Part shown: piece after piece, positions 22,742 to 34,800 of the stretch
Layout of the letters: each line of letters begins with the position of its first letter
How positions within the stretch are numbered: the first letter of the stretch is position 1
Assembly (NCBI RefSeq): GCF_019649055.1
Contig: NW_026570448.1
Coordinates: 1-64,000 of the forward strand
Length of the DNA: 64,000 bases
Source: Paramacrobiotus metropolitanus
Taxonomy: Eukaryota; Tardigrada; Eutardigrada; Parachela; Macrobiotidae
Reading direction: 5' to 3'
Program-made: the position numbers and the translations under genes
The notes under the pieces: model-generated
The model's input: only the letters and a program-made list of their open reading frames with translations
Told to the model about the DNA's origin: nothing
Database searches by the model: none

Positions 22742-24139
22742 CACGACGAGTATGCACCAAACTGTCAGAGACAATAACCTGTCGTATCGTTCCATGATCC
22801 GCATCCAGGGAACCAGCAACACTATATGGCCGATTTAGCGTCGAGTTCTCGAGCTGGTGATCTTCGATAATTACCAATAATACTCGTACATTCGAAAACA
22901 GCTTATAATTACATTGGTTACTAGCTGATTACCACCGGCTGCGTTTAACCGCGAAGCTAACATGTACAAAGGTGTGCCAGATATGCACTCAAGGTGTCGG
23001 CATCGCTATCACCTTAACGGTAGAATAATTATGCTACTTACAGTAATTGTAATTTCGTACGGACTGACCTTTCTGTGCTGTTGTGCTTGTTGGACTCCTA
23101 CTTCCGACGAAGCAACAAGTAATTGTAATTATCTCTAGTATCTCTCTATGCTTATGTCATTTTTCTATTTTGTTTTGCTTATCTCATTCGGAATCGCATT
23201 CGGAATCGCATCATTATGCGTAGTTTCAGAACGTGACGTGACACTACCGAAACATTTGAGTAGTCATTCGTTAACCGTGGCAGCATAGTGCGACATTCCG
23301 TACTCCTACAGGAACGGCAGTGAGGATACAGTACATAACTGTACAATACGGTACATAACTGTACAGTATGTCTACTAAAGTCTCCATGCATTGTGCAGCA
23401 TATGGCACACTGTAGGTAAGAGAGTAGGGACTGTAAGAGTATATTTCCGGCCCTTTATATTATGGGCCCAATCCTGTACCCTATGAGTAGTTAACTTCAA
23501 AGACACTGCACGTCCAGCAAACGCTTATCGGCGATCAATATCAACAAAATTAAACAGGCCTGCATTCTTGCCTCCTCCCACTGCGCCCTGGTGTGCTATG
23601 CCGGTCTTGGAATAAAACGAATTATTATTGATTGACATTTGTGCATGGCACGCATGCCATGCACACGCATCAATACTTCTATCACAGTACCATTACTTTG
23701 TATGCCAGCTGTTTATATATCCCGTCCAGCACTGGTGGTAACGTTATAAACAACGGCTTCGCACAGCTACTAACATACCAGCTAGGACTTGGAACCCGTG
23801 CTGCATTAGTGGCGTGCAACTTGTAACAACTCCTCTCCTTGTTTAAAGCGGGGACATATTCTGCTGGTTAACTGTCACTGTCACTTTTTCCATTGACTTT
23901 TGTTCACGTGCTTGTCTGGAGATCTCGGGTTGAAGATGGACTGGAATGGTGCATCTATTGCCGTGCAAAGCGCTTTATTATTTTCGCATACAAATCGCTG
24001 TGATGGACTCCGGCGAAACACATCACATAATATTATATAGATATGATATATCGTACCTCAAGTTAAGCACCGATACACCCGAATACAGATCAGCAATTAT
24101 TTGCGCTGGTCGGACGGGTTGCAGCGCTAGCGCGGGATC
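22742..24139. other. Spacer, no gene recognised
   Basis: AT-rich intergenic sequence with only short, unlikely ORFs. Short tandem motifs occur (GGAATCGCATT at about 23,190; repeated GTACATAACTGTACA at about 23,330-23,365). Confidence 0.4.
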
Positions 24140-26294
24140 ATGGAGCTGGACTTGGAATTCCAACTGGAAGTGGGCTTTGAACCATGGCCGTACCGGCGCT
24201 TCGGCCGCAGTGTCAGCAGCGGCAACACCGTCATGGTGCTGCTAAACAACGCCTGGTACCTGGGCTTCATCGAGGACATTTCCGACGACCAGCAGCAAAT
24301 ATTTGTCAACTTTCGTTGCAGCGAATTACCGGCCGCTTGGTTGCCCGCCCACCGTGTCTTCCCCCACGCCCTCTTCACGGAAGCGGGCGGCAGCTTCTAC
24401 ACGGTGCTGGCGGCACTGCGCAGAGAGCCCAGCGCACCGCTGATCTTCCGGCCGGCCGCCGTTGTTGGCTTCTGCCTCAGCGGCCCCGGGTTAATGTGCT
24501 GCGTGCAGACAAGGACTGATGCCGGTGCTCAGCGCCATCTCCTGCATCCACTGCAGATTGCCGCCGAGCGGCCGCCCCGTCGACCGCTGCTACTGCTCCC
24601 ACCATCGCCGCGCGAGTGCGTCTACGCCGCCTACACGACGGACACGGTGGACGTGGCGCACATCAACAGTATCGATGAGAACCGGCTGCAGTTTGAGATG
24701 CGGCGTGCGGTGTACGCTGCGCAGTGCCGTGCACTTAATGGCCGGCCACGGCAGACATACGGCGGGGTCCAGGACATACGGTATTACATGCGTCTAAGCA
24801 AGGATTCCGTCAAGTTTCTCATCTGGCAGCGTCAGGAAAGCGATTATCCGTGGAATCCTGAGATGCTCTCGGAATGCGTCCGTCGCTGCTTGGACAGTGG
24901 TATATTGGCCAACAAAAATATCAACGCTGCAGCTTTTACAAGGCTTGGCTGCAGTGCAATTTCGCATGAAGCCGACGACTGCGGGCGGTTGACTAGTCTA
25001 CCGTTGGAAATCGTCGAGTGTCTGTTTGACATGATGGATATTGTCACTCGCACCACAATACAACGGTAAAAAATTTATGTGTTTTATAAGTTGTTAGCCA
25101 CATCATTGCGCGAGGGCGAGTCGATCTATTGAAATTGTGGAACTGGAAAGTGTTACGTGACGCTCTTCATGGCATTAAGCAAATTTTATGCTCTTGATGA
25201 AGGCTTTAATTACAGCTTTTTGCTGCGCTTGTAGGGTTAGTCCAATCTGGAACGGCGTGGCCAAGCGCTGCTGCTTACTACAGCGGCATTGCGTCATCGA
25301 TTTGGGCCTGCGCGTACGCAGCGCTAACATGTACGACGAAATGTACCGTCTCGGCCAGCAGCTGTACTACGGCCTGGGCAGTGCGGTGCAGACCCTGGTG
25401 CTGACGCGGTGGCGGCCCGGCGAGCACTGGCTGGCTGAGCGAAGTCACTACATTGGCAACAGCGACGTGACCGTCATTCGGCAGATCGTCAGAATCCTCC
25501 GACCTGTCCCGGCCGCCATAGCCCCAACGACACGGCCAGTGCAGCGTATCGTCTGCCACCGCTGTGTCGTCAGCGGCGATCTGCCCACAGACTGGTCGAT
25601 GGTCGGTGACTGGCCGGCCAGCGCCGATACGCCGCTCTACTTTCCCCTCTACCACTTGTCGCCGCTCATGGACGTGTGCTGCGGCCAGCTGATCCTGCTG
25701 GATTACGTCCAGAACGACGCCCTGCAGCACTTTCATCATCTGCGGCCCTTCTGGCACCCTGCCGACTGGACCCCCTTGACTGATGAGCCCTATCAGAGTC
25801 GCGACCCGGCGCCGCCGCTGCGGGTGGCCGTGCCCTTCCTGCGTCTAGACTGCACCGACCAGGATGCTGTCGGGCTCTTATCCACCATGCGGGCGGCCAT
25901 GGAGGCCGCCCTCTCGGAACCGTCCCCGGAGATGCGGCGGATGGCCACGGACATGTACGAGTTCTGGCGCACCCGGGACACCTACTGGCCCTTCCTTCGC
26001 CATCTCTTCACAGCGTAAGTATGAAAACATCCCGCGTCTGAAACGTTCATGTCTAATTTGTGAATCGGACCCGGCGTCCTGGAGTAAAAAGGAACGTCAC
26101 CGTGTAAAGTACATGGCACTATATGCACGTAATCGCGTGCGTTGTTTTGCAGCACCGAGCCGGGCGGGCCGACATGGCAGCACGCCGACTTCCCCAGCAC
26201 GCCACTGCCGCAGTTGAGCCGCTTAACCGTCTTCGCTCTGGACTCTATGTGGTACGCGTGCAACAGTGCCGCTGGCGACACGGAACCGCAATAA
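24140..26294 (+). CDS. Tudor-like plus F-box-like protein, 3 exons, 615 aa
   Basis: Exons are 24140-25065, 25235-26014 and 26153-26294; all phases agree (CG|G, GC|C) and the last exon ends at TAA. The N-terminus (VMVLLNNAWYLGFIEDI ... IFVNF ... LPAHRVFP) has the pattern of a small SH3/Tudor-type beta barrel. Around residues 285-318, LTSLPLEIVECLFDMMD followed by IQRVSPIWNGVA matches the F-box shape (L-P-x-E-[IV]-[LV] ... R-V-x-x-x-W), which in other proteins binds Skp1 in SCF ubiquitin ligases. The rest is rich in Arg/Pro and hydrophobic stretches without known repeats. Substrate recognition is unknown. The coding region is markedly GC-rich. Confidence 0.7.
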
Positions 26295-27552
26295 TAATCT
26301 TCCAGTGATCCAATATTTTTGACCAATCGAGAACAATTAATTACAGAGGTACAAGCATATATTCCCCAGTTACACTATCAGTTTTATACTGTCCATCTTT
26401 TCGTTCTGCATGTTCGTTCGTATGTGCAAATTGTATATCAGTATATGTAGTCAGCATTTATAATAATGTACCTAGATACTCGTAGATGTTACCTCGTAGA
26501 TCGGAAATACAATAACTATACGTCCACAATAATGCTAAAAACTCGTCATATACGAACTTACTGTACCGCATGGGATAGATTACACCTTAGCTCGAAATTT
26601 GTGGAATAGAGGCGCCGGCAGAATCATTTCCTAATCAGCATACTCTGTATATTATCACAAAGAACCTGTTTAGTAATTATTCCATTTAATGAAAAGCCCG
26701 TCGATTTAAGCTTAAAATTGTTATTTTGCTACAAATTTGTTGTAAGAAAAAAATTAGTAACAGTTGAATTCAACGAAAGCAGCTATAACTTGAAGGAGGC
26801 AGCCGGCGTAATTACTTAATGTTCAGCAGGTCGTAGCGCTTGCCGCTTCATAGTTCTTGGCGCCTCGGATTTTGACGCTGCCACTGCACTACCATATTTC
26901 ACATTTTTACTTGGTGCAATTGGAGCCAGCGTAGTAGTTACAGATTAAAAAATTTATAACACGACTGCTTGTTGATGACTTCCTTCAATGTCGGTTTCAA
27001 AATTTCTTTCGTAGTAAGTCAGCAATGAATTAGACTTTACTTTATACCTACGGTGGCCCGTCTGTACTGCCGACGCAACTGATTAGCTTTGCTGAGTAGC
27101 TCTCCGGATTTTAACCTTTAGCTGTCCTGTTTTACGTAAATTAGCAAATAATTTTGCGAACAAAAAAATAATGAAGAAAAATATTGAACAAAAATAATTT
27201 AAGTTTTTCCCAAACCCCGTTTTCTAATATTATGCAGTACCGTAGTTAATCGATCAATAGAACTGTAGTTAAGTATCTGTTGGCTACTCTGCGGTACGGC
27301 ATGCATACGCACTTCGTTAACTTTATACAACAAAATATAAGGCTAATAAAGACTTAGTCATAAGGAAGTAATACGTTAATACGAGTAAGAATAATATGTG
27401 TCACATATATCGCCATGAACATTATTTTACTGATAGTACACTCTCTACGGCACTCTCTATAGTACACTCTCTACGGCTATTCCAGTATACTGCGCCTGGA
27501 GAACTCATTGCTTGCCGACTTTCCGATGCCAAAAAGGACAGCATTGGTCAAT
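26295..27552. other. Spacer, partly a diverged copy of sulfotransferase upstream DNA
   Basis: AT-rich. Positions about 27,290-27,420 resemble 15,480-15,660 (shared CATAAGGAAGT, ATACGTTAATA and ATATGTGTCA words in the same order). A tandem TAGTACACTCTCTACGG repeat lies at about 27,433-27,480. Confidence 0.5.
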
Positions 27553-29880
27553 ATGACCGTAGCTGATTTATCTGGCGACCTCTGCAAAACGCCCTTGCAG
27601 TGCAGTTCTCCTGGGATTATCGCTGCCTTTAATACTCGTCACAGTATCCCTTGCCCGGGATTATGCATACGACTATCGAAAATTATTTCAGCCGCCGGAA
27701 GCGGTAAGGTACGTTTGTACGCTGTTAGAATGTCGCGCGAATTTTTTTAAATTAATGTATCCGGCAGTCACAATTCCCTTAATGTGCAAAGGCACGCTTA
27801 AGTACCGTTGCAAATTGTACCAGCGCCTACGTGGCTTTGTGTACTTCTTAAAACGATGCTCTTAACACTCGCACAATTTCTACTAAAGGCGCAATAAATG
27901 CTAACAAATTTGAGAAGAAATTCAGTAGCTGTGTCATGTTCCGCAGCCTTACATGTATTCCTAGAAAATTCCATGATCTACAAAACTGACTAAAACTTCA
28001 TGAAAATATGCCTACCGTGGCAATGTTAGTAAACAAAAACGGGAGAACTTCCCAACCGGAAGTGATATGCCTTTTTCGTCTCAACAAGAATTGCTCATAC
28101 AGCGCTTCCCGGGAGCATTCGGCTGTTCAGGTTTGGAAAGAATGCGAGGTCACGAAGCAGGTATGTTTACGATTACCAGGATCGAGAAAAACCAGTTTAC
28201 TCTGCGGCCAGAACGCAGGCGAAACGACGTCCCGTAAGAACAGAGGAAGAAACGAAACTAAAATAGGTTCAGAAATAGAATGGGCAGCTTCCGATAATGC
28301 GTCTAGTCATGCTACGCTCAAGCGCTACGCTCAAGCTGGTCAGAACAGACAGTCACAACATGGTGAACCGCTTAGATAACACTCATCCGCTTTAATATTT
28401 GGTTGCGAATTTTGGGATCGCTATGACTGCGAAAAAAAAAGGCGGAAATCGGCGACAGCCAGCATTCTGCTACAGCTTGTATATAAAGCACAATAAAATA
28501 TGTTCGGGCTTGGTGTTAATGGGTACTGGGTATTATTATTAAAATAGACAGATTGTCGATTTTAAAATAGACAAGTTTCAGTCGACTGGGTTCTTCTTTG
28601 TCTGCCACTGGACTACGATCATACTTCATACATAGTACTTTTCACTCACAGTAACAGAACGGTCAAGAAATTAGAGCACTGGACGCTGTGGGCAAGATGT
28701 GAGTGAGGAAGCGGAAGAGACAACAGGACCATTAATAAACCCCGCTACTACTTTGTCCGTCTCAACTTCATACTATTTTGAAAGTATTATCGAATGAACA
28801 TGATTACTGCTTATTAAACAACCCGAATTTTGCGAAAAACAAACTGAAAATGTGGCTCTCATTCCTTGACCTTTAAGTTTTCGCATAGAAACACAATTAC
28901 GAAAGGTGCTGAGATCAGGATCTCTCACGCGAAAATAGAAGGACTATGATGAAAGCGGGGGAATTTTCGTTACTGCCCCACTTCGCTGCCCTGGGTTGTA
29001 GTAGAATTACGTTATGTCATCCACCTTCCCAATCGGAGGTTGCGCAAATCCCTTTTACTCTAATCTACATGTACATTTGTGCCTGCAAAATGACAGAAAA
29101 CAGCTTTGGGTGCGCGACAGTTGCCCGTGCATGTACATGAAGGTGGTACCAATATGTCCCTTAACCGTTTGGTAATCGAAATAGGTCACGATAACACTGC
29201 ACCGAAATACCGCAACGTTAGCAATCGAGACTACAAAACCTCACACGGAAAACTGACAGCGTGACACACACCCCGCTGTCCGGGTACGGTTTATGTGACT
29301 GTCCGGTGGCGGTGCCCTACAAAACACGTTAATTTCTACTATGCATTTTTTTATAGGAATATCCGGAGCTACAGCATCAGTTTCGGTACGAGCAGAATGT
29401 CTTCCGGTTCACACTGCCAACCAACGCGTCACATTATGTTCGTCAAGAAGCACAAATGCGGCAGCTCCATCATCCAGAACATCCTGATGCGCTACGGAAA
29501 TCGTCACGACCTGACCTTTGTCATCCCCTGGTTCTCCAACAACCTCGGATCATTTGCAAACTTTGAGCGATTCCGTCCCGACATGGCACTGCCGGTTCCG
29601 CAACAATCTAGTCCACACTATGACATTTTTTCTCACCACGCACGATACAATAAAGACGTCATACCGGCACTCATGCCTAAAGACACCGTTTACATCGGTA
29701 TCGTTCGCGAACCTGCATCCATGTTCCAATCAACGTGGACCTGATTTATACTAAGGTCCAGAGTTACTATTAGCGATTTCAGCGCCAAGCACTTTTTTGC
29801 ACTGTCTCTAGATAATTCCGGTACAAAACCATTCACATTGCAAGCATTGGGTCGCGTAACCGGTATTCTTTGCAGCTGTA
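27553..29880 (+). pseudogene. Decayed duplicate of the Gal3ST-like sulfotransferase gene
   Basis: Exon 1 remnant, 27553-27703: an ATG is followed after three codons by a one-base frame break, then the anchor resembles the intact gene (SLARDYAYDYRKLF against SLARYRAFSYREIF) before a GTAAGG donor. Exon 2 starts at 29357 after a tttatag acceptor and keeps the 5'-PSB loop (KKHKCGSSI) and IVREPASMFQSTW. It then hits an in-frame TGA (29742-29744) at the codon that is Tyr in the intact copy. Weak similarity continues about 45 codons further and is then lost, so the C-terminal half is missing. The intron is 1.65 kb and lacks the retrotransposon. Confidence 0.85.
28008..28379 (+). other. 123-codon ORF inside the pseudogene intron, probably chance
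   Basis: ATG-started, polar, Ser/Arg/Gln-rich, without recognisable domain. It lies between the two pseudogene exons. It is recorded for completeness; I see no support for expression. Confidence 0.12.
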
Positions 29881-30959
29881 AACAACGTAATACAAAACAC
29901 ATACTGACAGCAATTGCAGAGTAGTGACTGAGAGTACAGCAATTACCGTAGTGCAGTGGTACTGTTTTCATCCATATGTACTCCAACCGTTGTGCTAGTG
30001 AGTAGTAAACACAGGTTGTGGTCGGCCATTAATAAAATCAGACCGATTTCTACGTGTTTTTTTGCTTTTTCTATTACTCGCACATGAACAGAGCACACTG
30101 TATTAATTAAGGCTTTTTTGCAAGTTTCTAAAATTCGAAATTTTAATCGTGCAGTATGAGTCACAGCTGGCGAATTGATACGTTGATACTAATAGTTGAT
30201 AATCGATACATAGTATTTCAAAATAAAATAAAACATGCCATAAATGTGAAAATGGAGAAATCTGCGCGAATTTACATGTCGACAAATAAGAAATCTGAAC
30301 AAAAGCATTTGACCGGGAGAGAAAACAGAAAACAACCATAGAAAAACGTAGTTACAAAAGCCGGATAAAATATACCACATTTCTTTCATAGAAATAGAAA
30401 CCTCAAACTGGCGCTGAAACGCGATAAATAGTCAAAGAATTTCTGGAAACGGACGCAGCGGGAAAATACGAGAAAATAATATGTAACCAAGAAATAAGAA
30501 AATAATTATAAAACATTAATATATATGCAGCGTGAAAACATGTAATACGAGAAAATACTAATGCGGAAAATATGTATTATCGTATTATTGGTTAGCCAGC
30601 GCATCGCGGTGATCCATGATTACGAAGAAAACACAAATTGTTTTTAATTTCTTTCTGAGAAAATTTCCCTGCTCAGTTGTAAACCTGCCACAATGCGTCT
30701 GTACAGTAAACAGTTAAAAGAACGTACAAAAAGTTCAAACCGATAAAAAAACGCGGTAAAACATGGAGAAACCGAGTAGCCCCGCCCCTGGGAAAAAATG
30801 TCCAAAAACAACAACCAGCCACGATCACAAAACTTTGCTGCAAACCTGAATGAGCAAAACGCCCCGCGACACCCATTGAAACAATAAAAACAACTAACAA
30901 ACATTTTTTTAAACAATAAAACAATGAATAAATAAATTATTGCAGCTGCGGAAGACCAC
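29881..30959. other. Spacer between convergent gene ends
   Basis: AT-rich. It contains one copy of the A-box-like motif (29,947-29,960) and short shadow ORFs only. Confidence 0.4.
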
Positions 30960-31897
30960 TCAGCACAGTCCGTCGTTCTCCTCGCATCTGAAATCCTTGA
31001 AGCAGTATTCGCGCAGTGCCCGCGTGATCCCGTCGAAAAAGGTGGTTTTGTCGTACGTTAACGGCTCATCTTTACCGATCCACTCGGCGGCGAAGAACGC
31101 CACCTGCGGCAGAAACGAAATATACTTAAAAAAAGCGATATTAAATTTTTAAAAAAATTTCCAATGGTATGTCTTAATCAAATTTTTCGGTTTGAGGAGC
31201 TGAAAAAAACTTACAATGAATAATTTCTCGTTCAGTTTCCTTTAGTTTCTAAATATATGTTGAATATTATAGAATATGATTTTATTTATGTATGTCATAA
31301 AATAACGGGATTTGTCAGCTTATAATTTAAATTAAACAATTTTGCTTCTGATTTGATATTTTATTTTATTTCAATTTACAAATCATCAATAAATTATTTC
31401 ATATTATACAATTTATACTGACCTATCAAAATGAAGTACTGTATGTCACAAAATATTAATTTCTTAATACGGTAACATAGCACGGCTTATAATTGTGAAT
31501 TAAGCAGTTCCTCTATAATTGTTGTGCATTTTACTTATTATTTCCATTTGATCCTTATTGATTGATCGATCCGTTCAGATAATTTCCGACAATTAATTTC
31601 GTAAGGAATTTTACTGTGTGAAGTGAGAAACGAGGAAATGAGTTGCCGTCAAAGGTCACCTGCGGGGGTTTGCGGCAGTCGAACTCCTTGACGACGCGGA
31701 TGGTGAGGTTGGGGCGTTGGCTGTCGGCGAAGAAGCGGGAGGCGTTGGCGCGCCGCGAAATGTCCACGAGGAGGCCGCGCGAGAACAGCATGTAGCGGTG
31801 CGCCTTGTCCTTCTTCACGAAGCGCGCGTGCACCAGCTCCCCGCCCAGGAAGCTGACGAAGGCGCCGCGCTCCAACTCCACCTTCGATTTGGCCAGC
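30960..31897 (-). other. SET and post-SET exons with missing catalytic residues
   Basis: The two exons are 31660-31897 and 30960-31103. Where SUV39-type SET domains have GWG (S-adenosylmethionine site), this protein has GLW. The NHxCxPN box reads ADSQRPN. The EELxFDYG box reads DEPLTYDK. The post-SET CxCxxxxC knot is altered (YCFKDFRCEENDGLC). VAFFA, next to these, is conserved, so the alignment is secure. I infer a pseudo-enzyme or a strongly changed one. Confidence 0.65.
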
Positions 31898-34800
31898 CTA
31901 ACCGACAAACGCGCACCATTGGACTATAAACTGCGATGAGATAAGGGCGCAAAAAAGGAAATCAACTGCCTAATAAAAAATAATTTATACAAAAATAATA
32001 AGACAAAAAATTGAAAGAATATTACAGAAATAATAATACCGGTAGAATGAATCACTAATCATACAGCTGAACGGAAAACCGTTATTTTGGCATCTTGACC
32101 GCTGGTCCAACAACTGCTCGCAACATACCATTGAACAGCAACAATATGTGATGGGGTACAAAATTGTAGTGTAATGGCACGAAATTTCGATCGTAACGAT
32201 CATGGTTGTGCGTAAAAGAAATCAAAAACTGCGTTGCAAATTAAAATTATTTCCTTTTTGAACTTTTTGCAGTTAAACTGGACAACTGCTCAGGCAAAGC
32301 GAGTAATCCAACAAAACTGCTATAAAAACTTTCTTTTTTATAATAACCTTTCTTTCAAATGGCACGCCGGTGTTTAGTCATTCTGTACCGAACAACATGG
32401 TACCGTACAGCAACAATCAACACCAGGGCGAATATTGTAGTACAGAGGCTCACAATTTGGCCAGAACTCATTCTCCTCGCGCGTACACAATACATACCGA
32501 GCAAAATACCAATATTTATTTAGCTTAGTTTTTACAAAAAAAATTATAAAGTACCCGTGCTGCGTGCAAAACATAACACTCATTTTTAATTATAATGGTA
32601 CCCTTTAAAACAATCATTAAAAAAATAATTTTGTTGTAAAGAAAGAACTGCAAGTCAACAAGTCAACAATTTCACTTCTCTCATGGTCAGTCCACACTCC
32701 ATAAGCATCATAATGATACGAAATTAAGTCTAATCACAATAACCGCCCATCAAAGCATAACAAAATACGATTTTAATATAGAAAATTTAGTACACCATAC
32801 AGAAAATTCACACACCCTCTTTCAAAATTACTACGCCATATATTTATGCGAGTAACGAGATTACCAACAATAATAATAACTTTATCGTAGCACATCTCCA
32901 TGGGCGGGGCCAAAATACATTTTTATGTTAATTTTTATATTTGCCTATTTTAATGTACGTAATTTAATTTATACATAATTTAACTCTAATTAATAGTTAA
33001 ATAATTTAAAATTATTAAACAAATTCGCGCTAAAGCACGGCCTTACCAGAGCCCCTTGACCTTATCGAAATAAATCTCCATGGGCGGGGCCAAAATACAT
33101 TTTTATGTTAATTTTCATATTTGCTTATTTTGTTGTACGAAATTTAACTTATACGTAATTTAATTCTAATTATTAGTTGAATATTTTGCAGATATTATAC
33201 ATATAAATTCGCACAAAACCCCGGCCTTACCAGAGCCCCTTGACCTTATCGTAATAAATCTCCATGGGCGGGGCCACGGCGTCGTGGAGCGTCTTTAGCG
33301 GACACTCCGCCCCGCAACGGCACATGGCCGGGCACTGGAGGATGGGCCGGCCCTCGGGGTGGCTGGCCAGCAGCCGGCCCCGGGCGTCGAACACCGCTGA
33401 GCCGCGGTTGGCGATCTTGATGCAGACGCAGGTGCGCACGTTGCAGACGCCGCCGGCGCACTTGCAGTACAGCACCGGCCACTTGTCCTGCCGCGCCGGC
33501 GCCAGCTCGATGAAGGGCTCGCTGTCGGCGTGGATGGACAGGCCGAACTGGTAGTCGAAGGACGGACGCCGCTCCACGTCCGTGATGTTCAGCTGGATGG
33601 TGCCCTGCACGAGCCGAAATATCCCTGGATTAATCTGGCAAATTTTATACCGCAACGTATCATTATTATTTTATAAATGCATTACTTTCTCAGTAAAAAT
33701 CCTTGTTTTATCAATTTTTATTTTTAAATTATTCTCTTATTTAATTCTTTTTGTTTTATTTATTATTTACTATTCATTGCTTCTTACCAGTTTAACTAGC
33801 TGAAATTATCATGCAGTATCTTCTGTTAATAATTATTATTTTAACTTTATTTTTTCTTTTTTCAGAATGATTTTATTTCAGAAAACTCTCGTATGTTTTC
33901 AAACATTTTTATGCTGTTATAATTACACCACCGAGCTGTTTATGAGAAAAATGTATACAATCGAAAGATCCTTATTTTGTCATTTTTACATTAAAATGTT
34001 GTTGTACATTAATGCTTATTGATTTATTTATTCACTGATTCGTTTATTCTCTTATTACTATTTTACTTTACTAAGCATTATTTTAAATTTAATCTTTCCT
34101 TTTTTAAAATTATTCTGTTGTAGAAAAGTTTCTTCTATTTTTTGACATCGCTATTTTTTTAGAGGAGTTTCTGAAAAAAATTAGAGAAAAAATGTTGAGA
34201 GCTATCTGCAACCTCAACAGAGCAATATTGTAACAGAATGCGATGTCTTCAAATTTTGGTGTGTACAGCGCCATTTCTCTACGATTTTCTCTGGATATTT
34301 TGACTCCCTCTGGTAATACATATATAGCGCATTTTGTCACCCCGTCGACCGAGCGCTATCTTTCTCCTACCTGCGAAGTGCGCTGTTTGGCGGTGCCGAA
34401 GGTGAGGTTGGGGTGGACGGGCATGAGGGTGACGGTGGTGGTCTTCTTGACGGGGGAGGGCAGTTTGTAGGGCAGCGGGATGCTGGCCGCCAGGTCGCTG
34501 GGCGCGTCCTTCTTGGTGTTCAGCGGGGTGGCCGGTGTGCCCGCCTCCAGCAGATCCAGCGCCATCTCCTCGTCAAACCCCCCGCGCACCAACCTACCCA
34601 TGCAGTCGAATTAATCCGCTATACCCAAATGCTCAAAATTAAAAGATAATAAAAATTATTAAATAAAGAAGTTATTAAAAAATTAAAGATAAATCATTAA
34701 CAAATTATTAACAAATAAATTAAATTACAAACAACTGTATAAATTATTAAATTGTTTGATTTTAAATTATTAACAAAAGTTAATCATTAAACAATTATTA

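Noticed and set aside
25278-25757. 159-codon minus-strand ORF
   Set aside because: Shadow of exon 2 of the F-box-like gene, which joins in phase to both neighbouring exons.
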